NCBI GenBank assembly: GCA_015657535.1
Contig: JADHZB010000745.1
Span: 1-64,000, forward strand
Reading direction: 5' to 3'
DNA from: Nephromyces sp. MM_2019
Lineage: Eukaryota > Apicomplexa > Aconoidasida > Nephromycida
Length of the DNA: 64,000 nt
Position 1 is the first letter of the stretch. Each line of letters starts with the position of its first letter. Under the pieces are notes generated by a model. It saw only the letters and a program-made list of their open reading frames with translations, had not been told where the DNA came from and made no database searches. Below, one piece after another: positions 23,701 to 35,952 of this stretch. A program made the position numbers and the translations under genes.

Positions 23701-26046
23701 ACAATTAGCCCTGCAGGCTTAAGTGTTGCAGTCCTTGTCTAGCTGCCCATTCGCCAAAAAGTGGAGGCAGTGACCAATAAAACCACCACAATAGAGCAGG
23801 AAGAAATAAAGTTCGCTACTGCAGAGCAGTATAAGTTCTAAAATGTTCCTGCAAAGGAGAAATACTGTAGATTTAAGATTGGTTCTCTATCGGGTCTGCG
23901 TTCGTGTTCCATAAGCATCAATGTTGAGCATACAGTTGGACTCCTCGTTCTACTACCGTGCTGTGTGGTCTTGCATTGGAATATTCAGCAAGTACTCCTT
24001 CGTACTGAATTGCTGAATGTCAAGATATACTAGTTGAATACGACGCTCTTAATACAAAATCGTGTCTTGTATTCAACAAGTAGAAGGAAACACAGTTTTC
24101 GTTACGACTAGAAGCCAGTCAGGATGTGCCGCAACTGTCATGGTTATGATAGCATGCACAGCCTTGCCGCTATTTAGTTAGAAACAAGGACACTGTATCG
24201 TCTCAAACTCAACTAGAACTTCATGACAGTGAGCTCAGCGTAAGCAATGAGAAATGAGGCAAAAAAAACTTGGCCACCCACCGCATAGTAACGACTAAGC
24301 AGAGCAATTTTCTACTTCCATTTCTTATGTTTTGACGGGATTTTTCAATAGTTTTCCACGCAATAACTTATAATTTTCACTAGAAACGTCTGAAAGGTCG
24401 ACTTAGTGAGTGCCCCATAACCATGAATTCCCCGAGCGTATGTCTCTACGCTATTTTATAGGGATGCTCCAAGCTCAGCTACAACAAAAGCACAGCAAGC
24501 GGTCGTACCTCTCCCTGAAGTATAGTTCTCAAACTCAATAGCAGCTTCACTACCGCGAGCATAGCAAAATATGCTTCTTAGTTTGATGCTTAAATACGTA
24601 TAAACTATCGTGATACATATATGCGAAAATCAATAAGTCCGCTGGTATCACAGCAAACTATTTTGGAACGCAAGGATGCGAAAAACATTTTCTGCAACAA
24701 GCAGGAGTTAAGTACGCAATCTCTAGTCTGGAGAATAAAATGCATTCCACAAAATTTGCCAAAACATAGACAATTTAACGCCCTGCATGGACCCCCAACA
24801 CTGACACTTTTCTGAGATGCATAAAATGAAAAAAATTGTAACAGAAAATTTCACTGATGAGAATAAGAACAACCCATACGACGCTGCTTAAAGGCTAAAA
24901 TACAGAAGGCCAGAAATAAAGATACAAAAAAAACAATTCTGGTCTTATCCTCATGGATTCTATCTACTTGAAGAAGAGAAAGGGATATTTTCGAAAAAAA
25001 GTTGCAATATTATAATATAAAACTGGGAGCTACTACACATTGAGTGATAAAAAAACTCTGTCGATTAACCGAGCGATAAAACATCTAGTTAAGGGCAGAG
25101 CAGACGATGATGGACCCTAGATTTTGCTAAAAGCTTGAAAAAATTGTACAGAGGGAAGGCTTTAAACACAGTATATATATTTTACAAACGAGAAATGATA
25201 CTTTCAACTCATTCAGTAGCAGGTACACAACTGTAAAATTCTGAAAAGACTAGGGAGGTAAAAGTAAAAAAAAAAGATAAATATTTCAGATTACGCGAAG
25301 CAGTAAAATTTAGAACTCAGCAATTCACAAAGCTCAAACTTTTTTGCTTCAGACCATACGTTTACGCTAGCATTAAATCAAAAACATGAAGAGGAAAATT
25401 TTTCCACTACAAATATTATTAGCGAGAAAAGTGAAGTGAAATAATTCACCATACAAGTGAAAATATTACCTAGCACACTACCCAAGAGACAAAAAAAATT
25501 TGAAGCGGATTCGTTTGATGAAGTTATCTACATAGCTATATATGTCATTTAAAATTGCTACAACTATTAGTACAAAACATCAGTATTAGATGTAGTTACA
25601 CTCACAAGAAACTAATACAAAATTTAAACATATGAAGATAACTAGCACAAAAAATTAAGGCAAGAGAAGTTCACTATACGACAAAATAAAAAAAAAACTT
25701 GCATTGCACAATTCTGGCCTAAGAAAATTAGTGTGCAAGCCACGCAAAGGGGCATGGCTCAGGTATCTCGAATAACTACATTTTATATGCTTACAGCACA
25801 GAAAATAATACGTTTGTGAACTAAAAAATGAGAGCAGTAAGAATATGCTGATAATTTGATGGCGAATATGATATGGAAATGCAAAAAAAATTACGCGACA
25901 AAATATTCATCAGCATTAGTTGCCATCAGGCAACTCAGTCAAAATTTATGAATACGACACACAGTTTACACTGCCAAAACCAGGCAGAAAACCTTGGCTA
26001 ATAACCTCAAAAAAAGCATTGGCTTCATGTAAAGTCTATATAGACT
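20750..26046. other. mostly non-coding; possible 3' continuation of the plus-strand gene
   Basis: Directly after the stop at 20749, a second frame is open to about 20805 (LEEVAHRICQLDPQIEFP, then a GTAATT donor-like site). Further open stretches at 20775-20969 and 21242-21580 could be coding or 3' UTR. Elsewhere the only notable frame is 23128-23421 (+), a 97-codon ORF in locally GC-richer sequence. I do not recognise its product and cannot link it to other exons. The stretch 23.5-26.0 kb shows nothing. Confidence 0.4.
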
Positions 26047-29000
26047 TTAAAAAAAGCCTATTGTGGCAATAGCTTCTTCATAAGTACAACGTATAAACTC
26101 CAGTTTTTCGTCATCTCGCGCAATAATCATGAGATTTTTTTGTTCTTTCATAGATTTCTTCTTCTTCACAGGATGCCATTCGTGACAGAAGTTGCAATTA
26201 CTGCTATTTGCGCAACCTTTTCCCCAGTGGAAGGCGCAAGGCTTACAATTATATGGATGTAATAAGTTGCCTTCGCTAACGCCTGATTTGGCGATATGCT
26301 CTTCCGCTGAAAAGCCAGCTTCGTAATTTGAGCCATATTCACTATATTCATTGAATTCAAGAGAGGGATCCCTGACCTTGTGTTCAACCACAGGCCTAGT
26401 ATACTGGCTATTTTTAACATAACTTGGGCTCAGAGTATCAAAAAGCTTGTCACTTGAAGAGAAAAAACCAAAAAAACTGGTATCACATGAAGCCTCTGGA
26501 TTTTCATACATGGGTATGCTCTCTTTCATAATGGACTTATTTTTTTCTTCTGCTTCTACATGGGAAAACGAATGGTCCCCTGCACTAACTGCGTCATAAT
26601 TAACAGAAAGCTTTCCAATTTCGAGCAACTTACCACCCGAAACTATACTAGGAGACTGGGGCACCTCAAACTGCAAAGGTATATCCCATGTACTACTAGA
26701 AGCATCTTCTGTGTTGTTACATGGGATAGAAGTATTATTCTGGCTGTTCGTATATTTTGCGTTAATAGCTTCGGAAGCTCCTCCTCCACATGTGGGAGCT
26801 TCCGTAGCTCCTTGCGATAATTCCCTCTTTTCAAGTATCACCTTTTTAGATGGTAAACCAAGCAAAATATCTGCAGATTTCGAGCCCGCGGGATGATACA
26901 GCGGTTTCAGTGAGTTTCCCAGAAAGGCAGCCTCCATCAGTCTATGAACACCCTGATCTAAGAAAGACGATTCGATCTGCCTTAGGCGGGATGCGGCACT
27001 TCCGTAAAGATCCTGCTCTGTTGTAGCAAAAGAATCTAGAATAGCCTGGCTTCGCGATGTAAGGATACTAGAGTTCACACTCTTTAAAGCAGTTTTAGCA
27101 GTTTTTCTACAACCTGAAGGAGGTTCATAAAGAACCGAGCTATCTAGCGGCACATTGGAAGTAACCGCTTGAACCAAACATTGAGAATCTGGGGATTCCG
27201 CATTTGGTCCAGCTTGAGTATTTAGATTATATTTACTTGAGACATCGTCTGATTCACACACATAGTAGGCATATTCAGAATTAAAAAAAAAGCTAGTACT
27301 TGAAAAAAAATCGCAACATCGAGGATCAGCTCAGTGCCTTATAGTAAACATTTTTAATTCCCACAATACGGGATCACGATCGACTTACAACAAAATATAT
27401 AGTTGGATCCTTCTTTCTCTATCTGTTGAATTAAGAGAACAGAGCAATTTTTTCTCGTTATATACTAGCGATCAAATTCCAACCTACCTCACCAATCCCC
27501 TCTTGAGAAATTTAAAATTATGAAAGCGTATATAAATCCCTGTTATACCATCAAGAAAAAACTCACCAAAAAAGCTTTAGGTCATGCAAAAAAGCCCTTC
27601 TACTATGCTAATTCATCGGTCCCTGAACCTGAAGGTTCGGTGGCAATAAAAGTATGTTATATAATAAATTATGCATGGAAGATGATATAAATGAAGAGGC
27701 AATTAAAGTTCTTGGAAATACGCTTGAAGGGCGATTATTGATTTAATAGCAATACAATCAAAATTTTGGGCAAATCCTCCCAAAATTCTAGGCAAAACCC
27801 ACCAAAACCCCCCCAAATTTTGAGCAAAATATCCATTACGATCACCTGCTTTTATTGTCATCACGTCTGTATCTCCCGATATCTCATTGCTTGCCATAAC
27901 CTCACGATCCTGATGGTTACCGCCAGTCGAAAATATCAAATTACCCGTTCCGTTAAGTAAGCCACTATGGTGCAACTTTGCATTCATCTTTTCAGTCTTC
28001 AAAAATGAGGAAGGTGAATCGCTTTCTAAAGGATATTCTAAACCCCCATGGTAATAAGAACAGTTAGATTCGTTCTCCATAGTGAACAAAACACCGGTAG
28101 AAATTTCATTGCGATCTTTTCCTACGGTAGGCTCAACATCCAACACAACATTTTCTACACTATTACCACCATAATTTATATCTAAACTTCCCGGAGAGTA
28201 ATGAGTTATCACTTTATCATCACCCCAGGTTATGGGGAGCTCCCTCAAAAACACTCCATCTGCTAGCCTAGCGAAACTACGTGCGCTAACAGCAGCTTGG
28301 GGCCCGTTAACACTTGTATCATTCGCAGGCGATAACGATGAAGAAGGAACTACAATATCATCATTTCCAAAATCTGCTAAAGCCTCAGGAAAGCTCTGCA
28401 AATAAAGGCTTTTTTCAGAGGGCTTTTCCGAATTTCCTAATCCATCAGTGCTTAAGAATCCATTCCAATCAAGAGGGAGCGAATTCATATTTCTACTCAA
28501 ACTACTTGTGGATATACCAGTGTTCGAGTTTTCCGAAGCTGTAGGATTGGGGAAGTGGCCAGAAGCAGGCTTCACCTCTGATGTCACCTTGTGAAAATTT
28601 TCAGAAAAGGAGGATTCCTTCTTAATAAGGGGTGCTGCTGCTTCCGGAAGTTGGATATCGGGAGGCATTATTAAGTGAGAGACGCGGAATCTACAGGGAA
28701 TAGATCTCGTAGCACTGAAGCGAATCATAGGAAAACCAGATGTATATCTCTCTGAAGATACGGGTACCGAAAAGGAGCCAGCGACTTTTTTATTTCGCAA
28801 TTGTAGTGAGGAACGGCTGGAAGAGTTTTCTGGGATACTCAATCGACAGCTTCTCGTGGAAGAAGTCTTCATTCCGTATAAATCATCCAGCACAGGAGGT
28901 AGGTTTAGAGAATTCTCTACTGGTTTTTTGTCCAGAAGATCACTGCTAGGAGTAACATAAAAAGGTATATTCTCTTTCCGAAAGTCGCGTTTTTCGGACA

Positions 29001-30858
29001 ATTGAAGACGACTATATATCGAATCCTGAAGAGATAAGTCACCATTCATTGGTTCTTTAAATTGCTCAGGCGAGTCAGCTGAATATCGCAAAAACTGAGC
29101 CTCAAGCGACTTATCTTCCATTAAGAAACGAGAAGGGAAGCATGGGGGCTCCAAAACATTAGTCTTTGAAGGGGGTAGCCCCTGGGGAAGTTCAAGATAT
29201 CTAGAAAGTGGAACTGTCGAGAAGTTTTCAAACACACCAAAGGCCCCAGTGTTGGAAGTATTATCTGGATGTAATATTACGCTACTTCGATCTAGAATGC
29301 CGTTATTGAAACCTTTATCACCTACAGAAACGAAGCTCAAAGAGTTAGAACCATTTGAGGATATTTCACCGGTATAATAATATGGAGTAGGAATTATTCC
29401 ACTACCCTTGTGTGGTAAAGATACGCTATGGTGGAAAAGTGGATCGTACTGTGCCCAGTAGCTTTGCCTAAAACCAGAAGGTTGCTCCCTACCCGCAACA
29501 ATATTTGTGAAGACCTCTGATGAGCCTTCAAGACGAAAAGGAACGGGATATTCCACATCCTGGCGACAAGACTGATTATGATCGGGATTTGAACAGCCAA
29601 AAACTTTCGATTCATCAACTTCGCAAAAGCCAAAACTGTTGCATGCCATGACTTTGCTTCTAAAGTTATAAAAGGCACTGGGAGCTGCCCCAACATGATT
29701 CCATGTTAAGAATTGTGCAGCTTTGCTACTAATTAACTGCCGCTGTTGCTGTCCGGGGGGACCAAGTTGAGGATGCATATATGACGCATGATAGCTAGCG
29801 TCATCCTTAAGATTACTACCAGAAGTATGCTGCCCTCCGTCATCATCCACATTAATTCCTCCAGAGATGCCTCTATTGAGCTGGCTATATGGGTAGATCA
29901 GAGGATTATTGAAGGTAAATGGAGGAGTTTGCACCACGTGAGTTCCACCTCGCCAAAGGCTTTCATTTGCAAAAGGTAAAAACTCTTTCGTTGCAACATC
30001 AGACTGCTTCGTGCTAGATTGGCCTGTGGGGCTATCATCACCAGAGAAGGCTGGATGCTCTTTTTTGTTGGAAGTAGCTGCGTAAATTCCCGATATATCA
30101 TGCGTCATTTCATTCCATGATACTGGGGGGTCTACCATATTAGCTAGATCCATCGATAAATTTCTTGAAATTTCAAAGCTAGAACTCGCTTTCGGTGAAA
30201 TCAATGGACCTCTAGCAGCAACTGGGCTAGCATTACTGGTTGATCCAGTGGCCAAAAGCTCTCCAACTACACCAGATTGATGATAAAGGGGTGCAGACAC
30301 AAAGTGTAGTGGGAGATGACGAGATGGCACAGGCTGCACATATCCACTATTATGCTGTTGAAATGGGTGGGGAGCATGAGCCTCAATCAAACTTTGAGAT
30401 GTCAGGTTACCCTGGTGATGATTCATGGCTGACAGATTTATAGTAGAAAGCTGAGGTAACGAACGATAACCCCCTTGCGCGTATTGATTAGTAGCTTTCA
30501 AATTCACATCAGGCAGAATCGGTGGGAGCTGCGCATTATTCCTGGACTCAATACCTTCTGATAGTGAGCTATAGCCCAAGGCATAATGCTCAGGGAAATA
30601 GAAATACTGAGGGCAGCTACCACCAGATTGATGATATAGTGGAGGGTAGGAAGATACAGAATTGGGATTTTGTAGCACTGCAGATGTGGGGGGAACTCCA
30701 TCTGGTTGCGGCACTATGGAATAGCCCTCTCCATTGGCTCCCGCCCCAATTTGAATAGACGTATCGGACTTCACATTTTCGTCGAAGGGAGGCCATAATC
30801 TTCGTTCCTCAATACAAAATCCTGAAAAATGACTGGGAGCATCTGCAAGGGTCCTCAT
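26047..30858 (-). CDS. giant CCCH zinc-finger protein, 2 exons
   Basis: Exon 1 is 30858-27846 and exon 2 is 27248-26047, giving 4215 nt (1404 aa). The donor is CAG|GTGATC and the acceptor is GAATCAG, with phases agreeing. The open frame of exon 1 runs 140 bases past the donor into Gly/Phe/Trp-rich sequence that I read as intron. The first 1300 or so residues are low-complexity Ser/Asn/Pro-rich, with repeated LYHQSG motifs. The only recognisable domain is one CCCH finger near residues 1339-1364, in which C-X7-C-X5-C-X3-H is intact (CAFHWGKGCANSSNCNFCH), followed by a lysine run (KKKK). Alveolates have many proteins with one such finger near an end, generally taken to bind RNA. The ATG at 30858 follows a TTTTTCAG acceptor at about 30876, so a 5' UTR intron or an upstream coding exon is likely. 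The role is probably post-transcriptional control; the target is unknown. Confidence 0.7.
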
Positions 30859-31722
30859 ATTAGCCAAGCGGCTACTGAAAAATGTATGAAAATCAAAGTA
30901 ATACAAGTGAATGAACTTTTTATCTTCTTTCTACAGGCGAGAGATGGGCTCTAAAAAAAGCTAAATTCTACGGCTACCTCAAAAATTTCAGTAACGAAGC
31001 CACCGAGACACAGTCCCTAGTTCATCCTTACGCTTTTCTGCAGCAAAATTAATGCTGGAAAATCCATCTTGAGGCGATATTAATGCTAGCAGGATAAGAA
31101 TTTGACTGCGAAAACTTGGAGCAAAGCCAATATAATCAAGAGAAATTTGAAAAGTGCGTCACATCCAGAGAATATTCCAGCGAAAAACTTGCGGAACCCA
31201 AAGTGAAGACACAGAGGACGAAATTACTATTTCTCCCATACAAGGATAGCCGCCAAGTTCTTTTTATAATTTAACCTGAAAAAAGCACCAAATCATAGGC
31301 ATTAACATTTTTACCGACGCAAAAAATTTGTAGCTACATCACATCCGCTCACTTTCTTCATAGTGAAGATTGCCATCAAAACACTAAATTATAGCTATAG
31401 AGCAGATTTTGCTGCTAAGAAACGAATGGATCCTAAATATTGAAAATTGTTTTTGAAATGCAGTCAATCAATTAAAAAGTCTCAGCAGTACATACACCAA
31501 GCGTTTCCATCCTTCAACTGCCCTAATCATTTGCAATCATAAATATCTCTTTTTAATGGTAAATCGTAGATACAAGGCAAAAAGCTTGAATTTTCTGGCT
31601 ACGGCGTTTTTTTACCAGAAGGGAGTATTCATATATACCATACTCCACATGCTGTGAGTACGTAAAAGCACAACAGTGTTCATTCTGTATACCAACTGAC
31701 GCTACAATTCAAAATAATTACT

Positions 31723-34700
31723 CTACTGAATTGCGGAATTAATAAGAAAATGAAATAACTTAAAAACCTCTGTCATTCTAACTAAGCAACGCAAAAAATG
31801 CTGCCATAAATGAAAAAAGTTCAACCAAAATGTAGCATAGCCTACTATGAAACCACAGCAAAAAAAGGCTTTTTTTATTTTTGTGAATATTCCGGATAAA
31901 TAGCGAGTTTATATTTATCTTTTATGAAAAGATTAAACAAAAAATTTTCGAGGTTCATAACAAGGAAATCAAAAGCAAAATTATCGTAGCTTACCAAAAA
32001 AAGAGCACTTTTAATAATACTTCAACTTTCGCTGGCAGGATGTGGAAGATCCTAATATGATGAAATCATTTTGATCGATAATGGAGCCAAAAAAATGAAG
32101 GCCAAAGCACAAAGCAGTGATCTTAAAACACTACTTATCGTAAAGAGCTATGGTATATTAAACACACACGGCAAAATTCTAGTCAGGAACCTGTCACTAC
32201 TTGAGCTAAAGAATGAAAATCAGACAACAAATTAGGCACAGCCTGCACTAGTTTGCAGCGAAAGTACCTATTAAAATAGGCCAAGCTGCTTGCAGCGAAA
32301 GAAGTAATGGCATATCATGGAAGATACACTTGAACATAGAATTTATTCAGTAAGCAATGCCCATCTTATTTTTTCGTATGAGTAAGATTTGACGCCGAAA
32401 TAGGTGCGAAATCAAGCTTACAAAAAAAGCATTTCTCTTCAACCACCGATATTCGATAAAATGCGAAAACTTTACGAAAGAATAGCTTGGATACCTCAGA
32501 CTCCCTTGAAAGTCGCAGAGTAAGGAATGCCAAGCATAGTAAAGCATCCTAGAGACAGCTTTGTCTACTCCTGAATTAAGCCTGCCAAAAAAAGCATAGA
32601 AAAAAACAGCGCTTAGAATGGTAAGTAACGAAAGCATGTGTGCAATGAAGGTGCAAGGGATGAAGCAGGACATTTGCGAAGTATAATAAAGCATAACCCG
32701 AAATTTCGCAGCTTAAGTAATAATGAATTGTATAAACATTCTAAGAAGCAAATATAAAGATAGATTTTCAGCCATCTATTGACCTAGAAGCAATATCAAT
32801 TTAGATAAACGTAATTTCACATTTTATCACAAAATAGCGTAAAAGCCTCAAAAAACACACATTGTGGAAAAAAATGAAAAGTAGTGGGAAAAAAATCTGT
32901 GCCAGCAATGCTAAGAAACAAAAACAGAGGTAATTACCACAATATCAACATCTCTAAACATGAAATAGTGCCTACCGATGAAAAAGAGAGGAAGCTAGAG
33001 AAATGAGGCTTACTATACAGTTGGAGAGTGCCAAAAAATAATCTTCATGAACTTCCCTAAAGTTTAGATACCCAGAGAAGACGAGTAATACCAACTGCGT
33101 CCCCTCCACCGCAACATAATCAAAAAAAGACACTAATTTAGCATACAGTCACTTCCAAGAGGAATTTCTGTACCGAGGGGATATACCAGCACACAATGTG
33201 AAAGATTTTGTCTGATCAAGTAGCTCTACTCAATTTCGAAATGTAACAAAAAAATATCATAACGAGCTAAGCAGTGGAATGTAGAGGAGTATATGGGGAC
33301 CAGAAATAATGAGGCTACAGGCTCTCGCATACAACACTGATGCTCTGCGCAGAGAAGCCCATTCAATTTTCGGAAAAACACTATTTTGGTATCGTATCAT
33401 ACATTAAAAGGCACATAAAAAGCCTTTATAACTTTATTAGGCAGCCATTTCGATTAAGTTTGGATTAATAAACAAGGAAAGCATTCAAAATATCTCTAAC
33501 TAGCACACACAAACGAAATATGCTAATCTTCTCGGCAACAAAAATAATATCGCATATTTCTTGGGTAAGATTGATTAGCATAAGTGATGTGCATCTGATA
33601 AACTATTCCTAATTTCACTACCAAAGCATTTATCCTTTGAAAACGAGTAGCTCCTCACAATAGATATAGCTAATATAGACAAAATTTTTGGGTACAATAA
33701 AAGCTTAAAAGCGCATGCATGCTTAACTATTCAGTTTAAAAAAGGATCAAACAACACACAGAGATATTGTAGGATGCAGATTTACACCACTACTGCGAAA
33801 AAAAACCAAATAAATTAAGCAAAGAACGAATTTATCTCAAAACTAGTTATTTCTAATAAATTAACAGTCAAAATTGTAAGCAGAGAACGTTCTTTGCCAT
33901 GACCTAGAAATTACTTATTATTCATTAGAATGAATTCTTAATATGACTTTCTAGGCAAATTTCTAAAAAATGTGCATATGCGACATTAAGATTAAATCAA
34001 GTATCCTGTAGAAGGCAAAATCATCAGCAAGAATAAAAAAGGTAATATGCAGCACTAGAAGTTCATAACTCCTGTATAACGCTGAATACCTATAAAAAAC
34101 TTCCAGGCTAAGAAAGCTTGATGTATGTCAAATACCATTAAGATATATCGGCGCGCATGAAGTCTGGGTATTAATAAAGAAGCTTTTTATATATATCTAT
34201 GGAAAGCGAGCTACCTACTCCGAGAGTGCAGTGCAGCAGTTAAAAAAACTGTGCAATTCATGTCTCTGGAAAAAAAGGCGCAAATCAGGGTCAAAAAGTT
34301 GTGACTTTGGGAAAATAAAGCAAGTTCAGCAAAAAATAATGTTTGGCCTTAAATATTTTTTGCATAATATAAAAAAGAGGCAGGAGCTTATAGAAATGTC
34401 TTCAAATCAGATCGTAATCATGCTATTGACATAGTTTACGGTACTCAATGAAAGAACAAAAAAAGGCACCCATGGCGAAACTTTGCAGCATTAGTGCAAA
34501 AAAGTCGGGAAAATAGCTCCTCAGTTAAATTGGCGAATGCCTTGAAAAAATTGTTTCACAGGAGGATATCAAACATGCTGTACAATCATGTACACGAATT
34601 AGTGGCAATATCAAGCAAAGTAGTCCTGGGCTGACTACCAAAGTACCCATACAATACTCTGGTCAATAAAATTATTCAGTATGGAGCGCAGAATATTTTA

Positions 34701-35952
34701 TTACGCTCCATAGACGGTCATAAACAGCTTAATCGTTCCAAAATCTGGACTGAATTCTCCAATTAAGCAAAAGCATTCAGAGAGAAGTTACTCTGCTCGA
34801 TCCCTTGCCACAGAAGTATGCAACGCAACATAAAAGCTGAGCACAGTAAGGAATCAGAAGCACACACGTTATTCCCAGCTCTTGAAGCTCCTTGCATTTA
34901 TCCAAGGCTGCAAGATACCTCGAAAGCCTCCCTGAATGACGATGGCTTGCATCTAATTTATGACTAGTATGTCTGGTAATAACGCTTGTCAGTAACACGC
35001 AGATTAAACGCTTTATTGATAAGTTACAGAATTCGATAGTTTTCGAGTAATGAAAGGATGCTACCTTGTGCTGTTGATTTTAACTCAACCGAGGGTTTGA
35101 AAGTTTCTGCATGCTGAGAAATCACCAAGTCCAGTAATTCCCGAGCATTATAGCCAGATCGTGACACAATTGGCGCATGCACTACAAACTTAAGCCCCCG
35201 GGTCACACAATAAAAAAAAGTTCGGCTTAGAAATAAAAGAATGAAACAACAACGGGTGATCCATGAGATGCTAAGAAAATCCCAACATTTATCAGTCTGG
35301 GAAATTTCCCCGCCTTTTATAATAATTGGGGAGTCATCAAATTCTGCTTTTTTTAAGACTAAAATGTAGAGGCCCAAGAAGGTAGCTTGAAAAATAGGCT
35401 TCACTTAAGGTTACCTCATAAAGAACACAAGTTGCTGGGAAGAAAGCATTATCTGTGCGTCCGATATAACTATGGAAATGCCGTCATTTTGAAAAAGGAA
35501 TTCTATAATCCGCGTTGGATGGGTAAATTAAAACAGGTAGGGGGCTTGCTGTAGCGAAAAATGGCCGGGTATCCCAATACCCAGTGATTTTCATGTGCCA
35601 TACAAGCCAACCTTTTTTTGGTTCCGCCCTGCAACTACATCAGGAGACTCACATAATCAGGTAATGTCATACTATACAATGGTACTTCGTAATTAGCGTC
35701 TTACGGGTGCTCTGGACCCTAGGAACTTTCTTCATGCAGATGAAACTGCTCGCCTTTGCAAATTCTGCGGCAACTACTTTTACTTTATCGTTTTCTAATG
35801 GGTCGAAATTCAACTTCAGATAGGGGTACCATTGAATTGTTGGCTTTGGACTCACGCTGGTTCCTGCCCTCGGTAACTGCCTGCGACCCTTTTGAGATAC
35901 TGCGCGGCACGGAATCTTTTATTTCGCTCTGTTCTGCTATACGGTCAGCCAT
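31723..35952 (-). CDS. second FASTK/RAP-like helical-repeat protein, many small exons, 3' part unresolved
   Basis: Exons that chain in phase: 35952-35856 (starts MADRIAEQSE), 35764-35705, 35502-35415, 35296-35254, 35188-35065, 34952-34864, 34540-34470, 34265-34215, 34005-33985, 33792-33758, 33669-33622, 33342-33301, 33132-33014 (888 nt, 296 codons). Peptides have the same helical-repeat texture as the gene at 8.9-20.7 kb: SGYNARELLDLVISQHAE, AFANLTEELFSRLFCTN, IVRSYSFSKDKCFASVLYA, LVLLVFSGYLNFREVHED. Further likely exons are 32548-32495 (DALLCLAFLTLRLSRESE), about 32288-32201 (SLAYFNRYFRCKLVQAV), 32051-31995 (FHILPAKVEVLLKVLFF) and 31800-31723 (HFLRCLVRMTEVF, ending TAG). Some linking exons between these are missing because phases do not close. 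Several donors (35254, 34864) are weak. The 5' five exons could be a separate small gene. Predicted role: organellar RNA binding. Confidence 0.45.
34680..34712. other. stem-loop in intron
   Basis: TATGGAGCG and CGCTCCATA form a 9-bp perfect stem around a 15-base AT-rich loop, inside an intron of the second helical-repeat gene. Confidence 0.5.

Noticed and set aside
27703..27845. C-terminal 47 residues of the long minus-strand ORF (NLGGFWWVLPR and beyond)
   Set aside because: Repetitive and unlike the rest of the protein. A CAG|GTGATC donor precedes it and a phase-matched acceptor leads into the zinc-finger exon.
32347..32694. 115-codon minus-strand ORF as a single gene
   Set aside because: Only the middle part, read in another frame, resembles the neighbouring helical-repeat exons. 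The ORF itself crosses pyrimidine tracts and splice signals.
34964..35010. Alternative last exon (FNLRVTDKRYYQTY then stop) giving a 152-aa protein from the first five exons
   Set aside because: It is in phase, but the exon at 34952-34864 fits equally well and continues the repeat pattern. Kept only as an alternative.
35024..35188. Resemblance of YNARELLDLVISQHAETF to a phosphocarrier HPr motif
   Set aside because: The resemblance is short, lacks the conserved Gly-His-Ala-Arg site, and the surrounding exons read as helical repeats.
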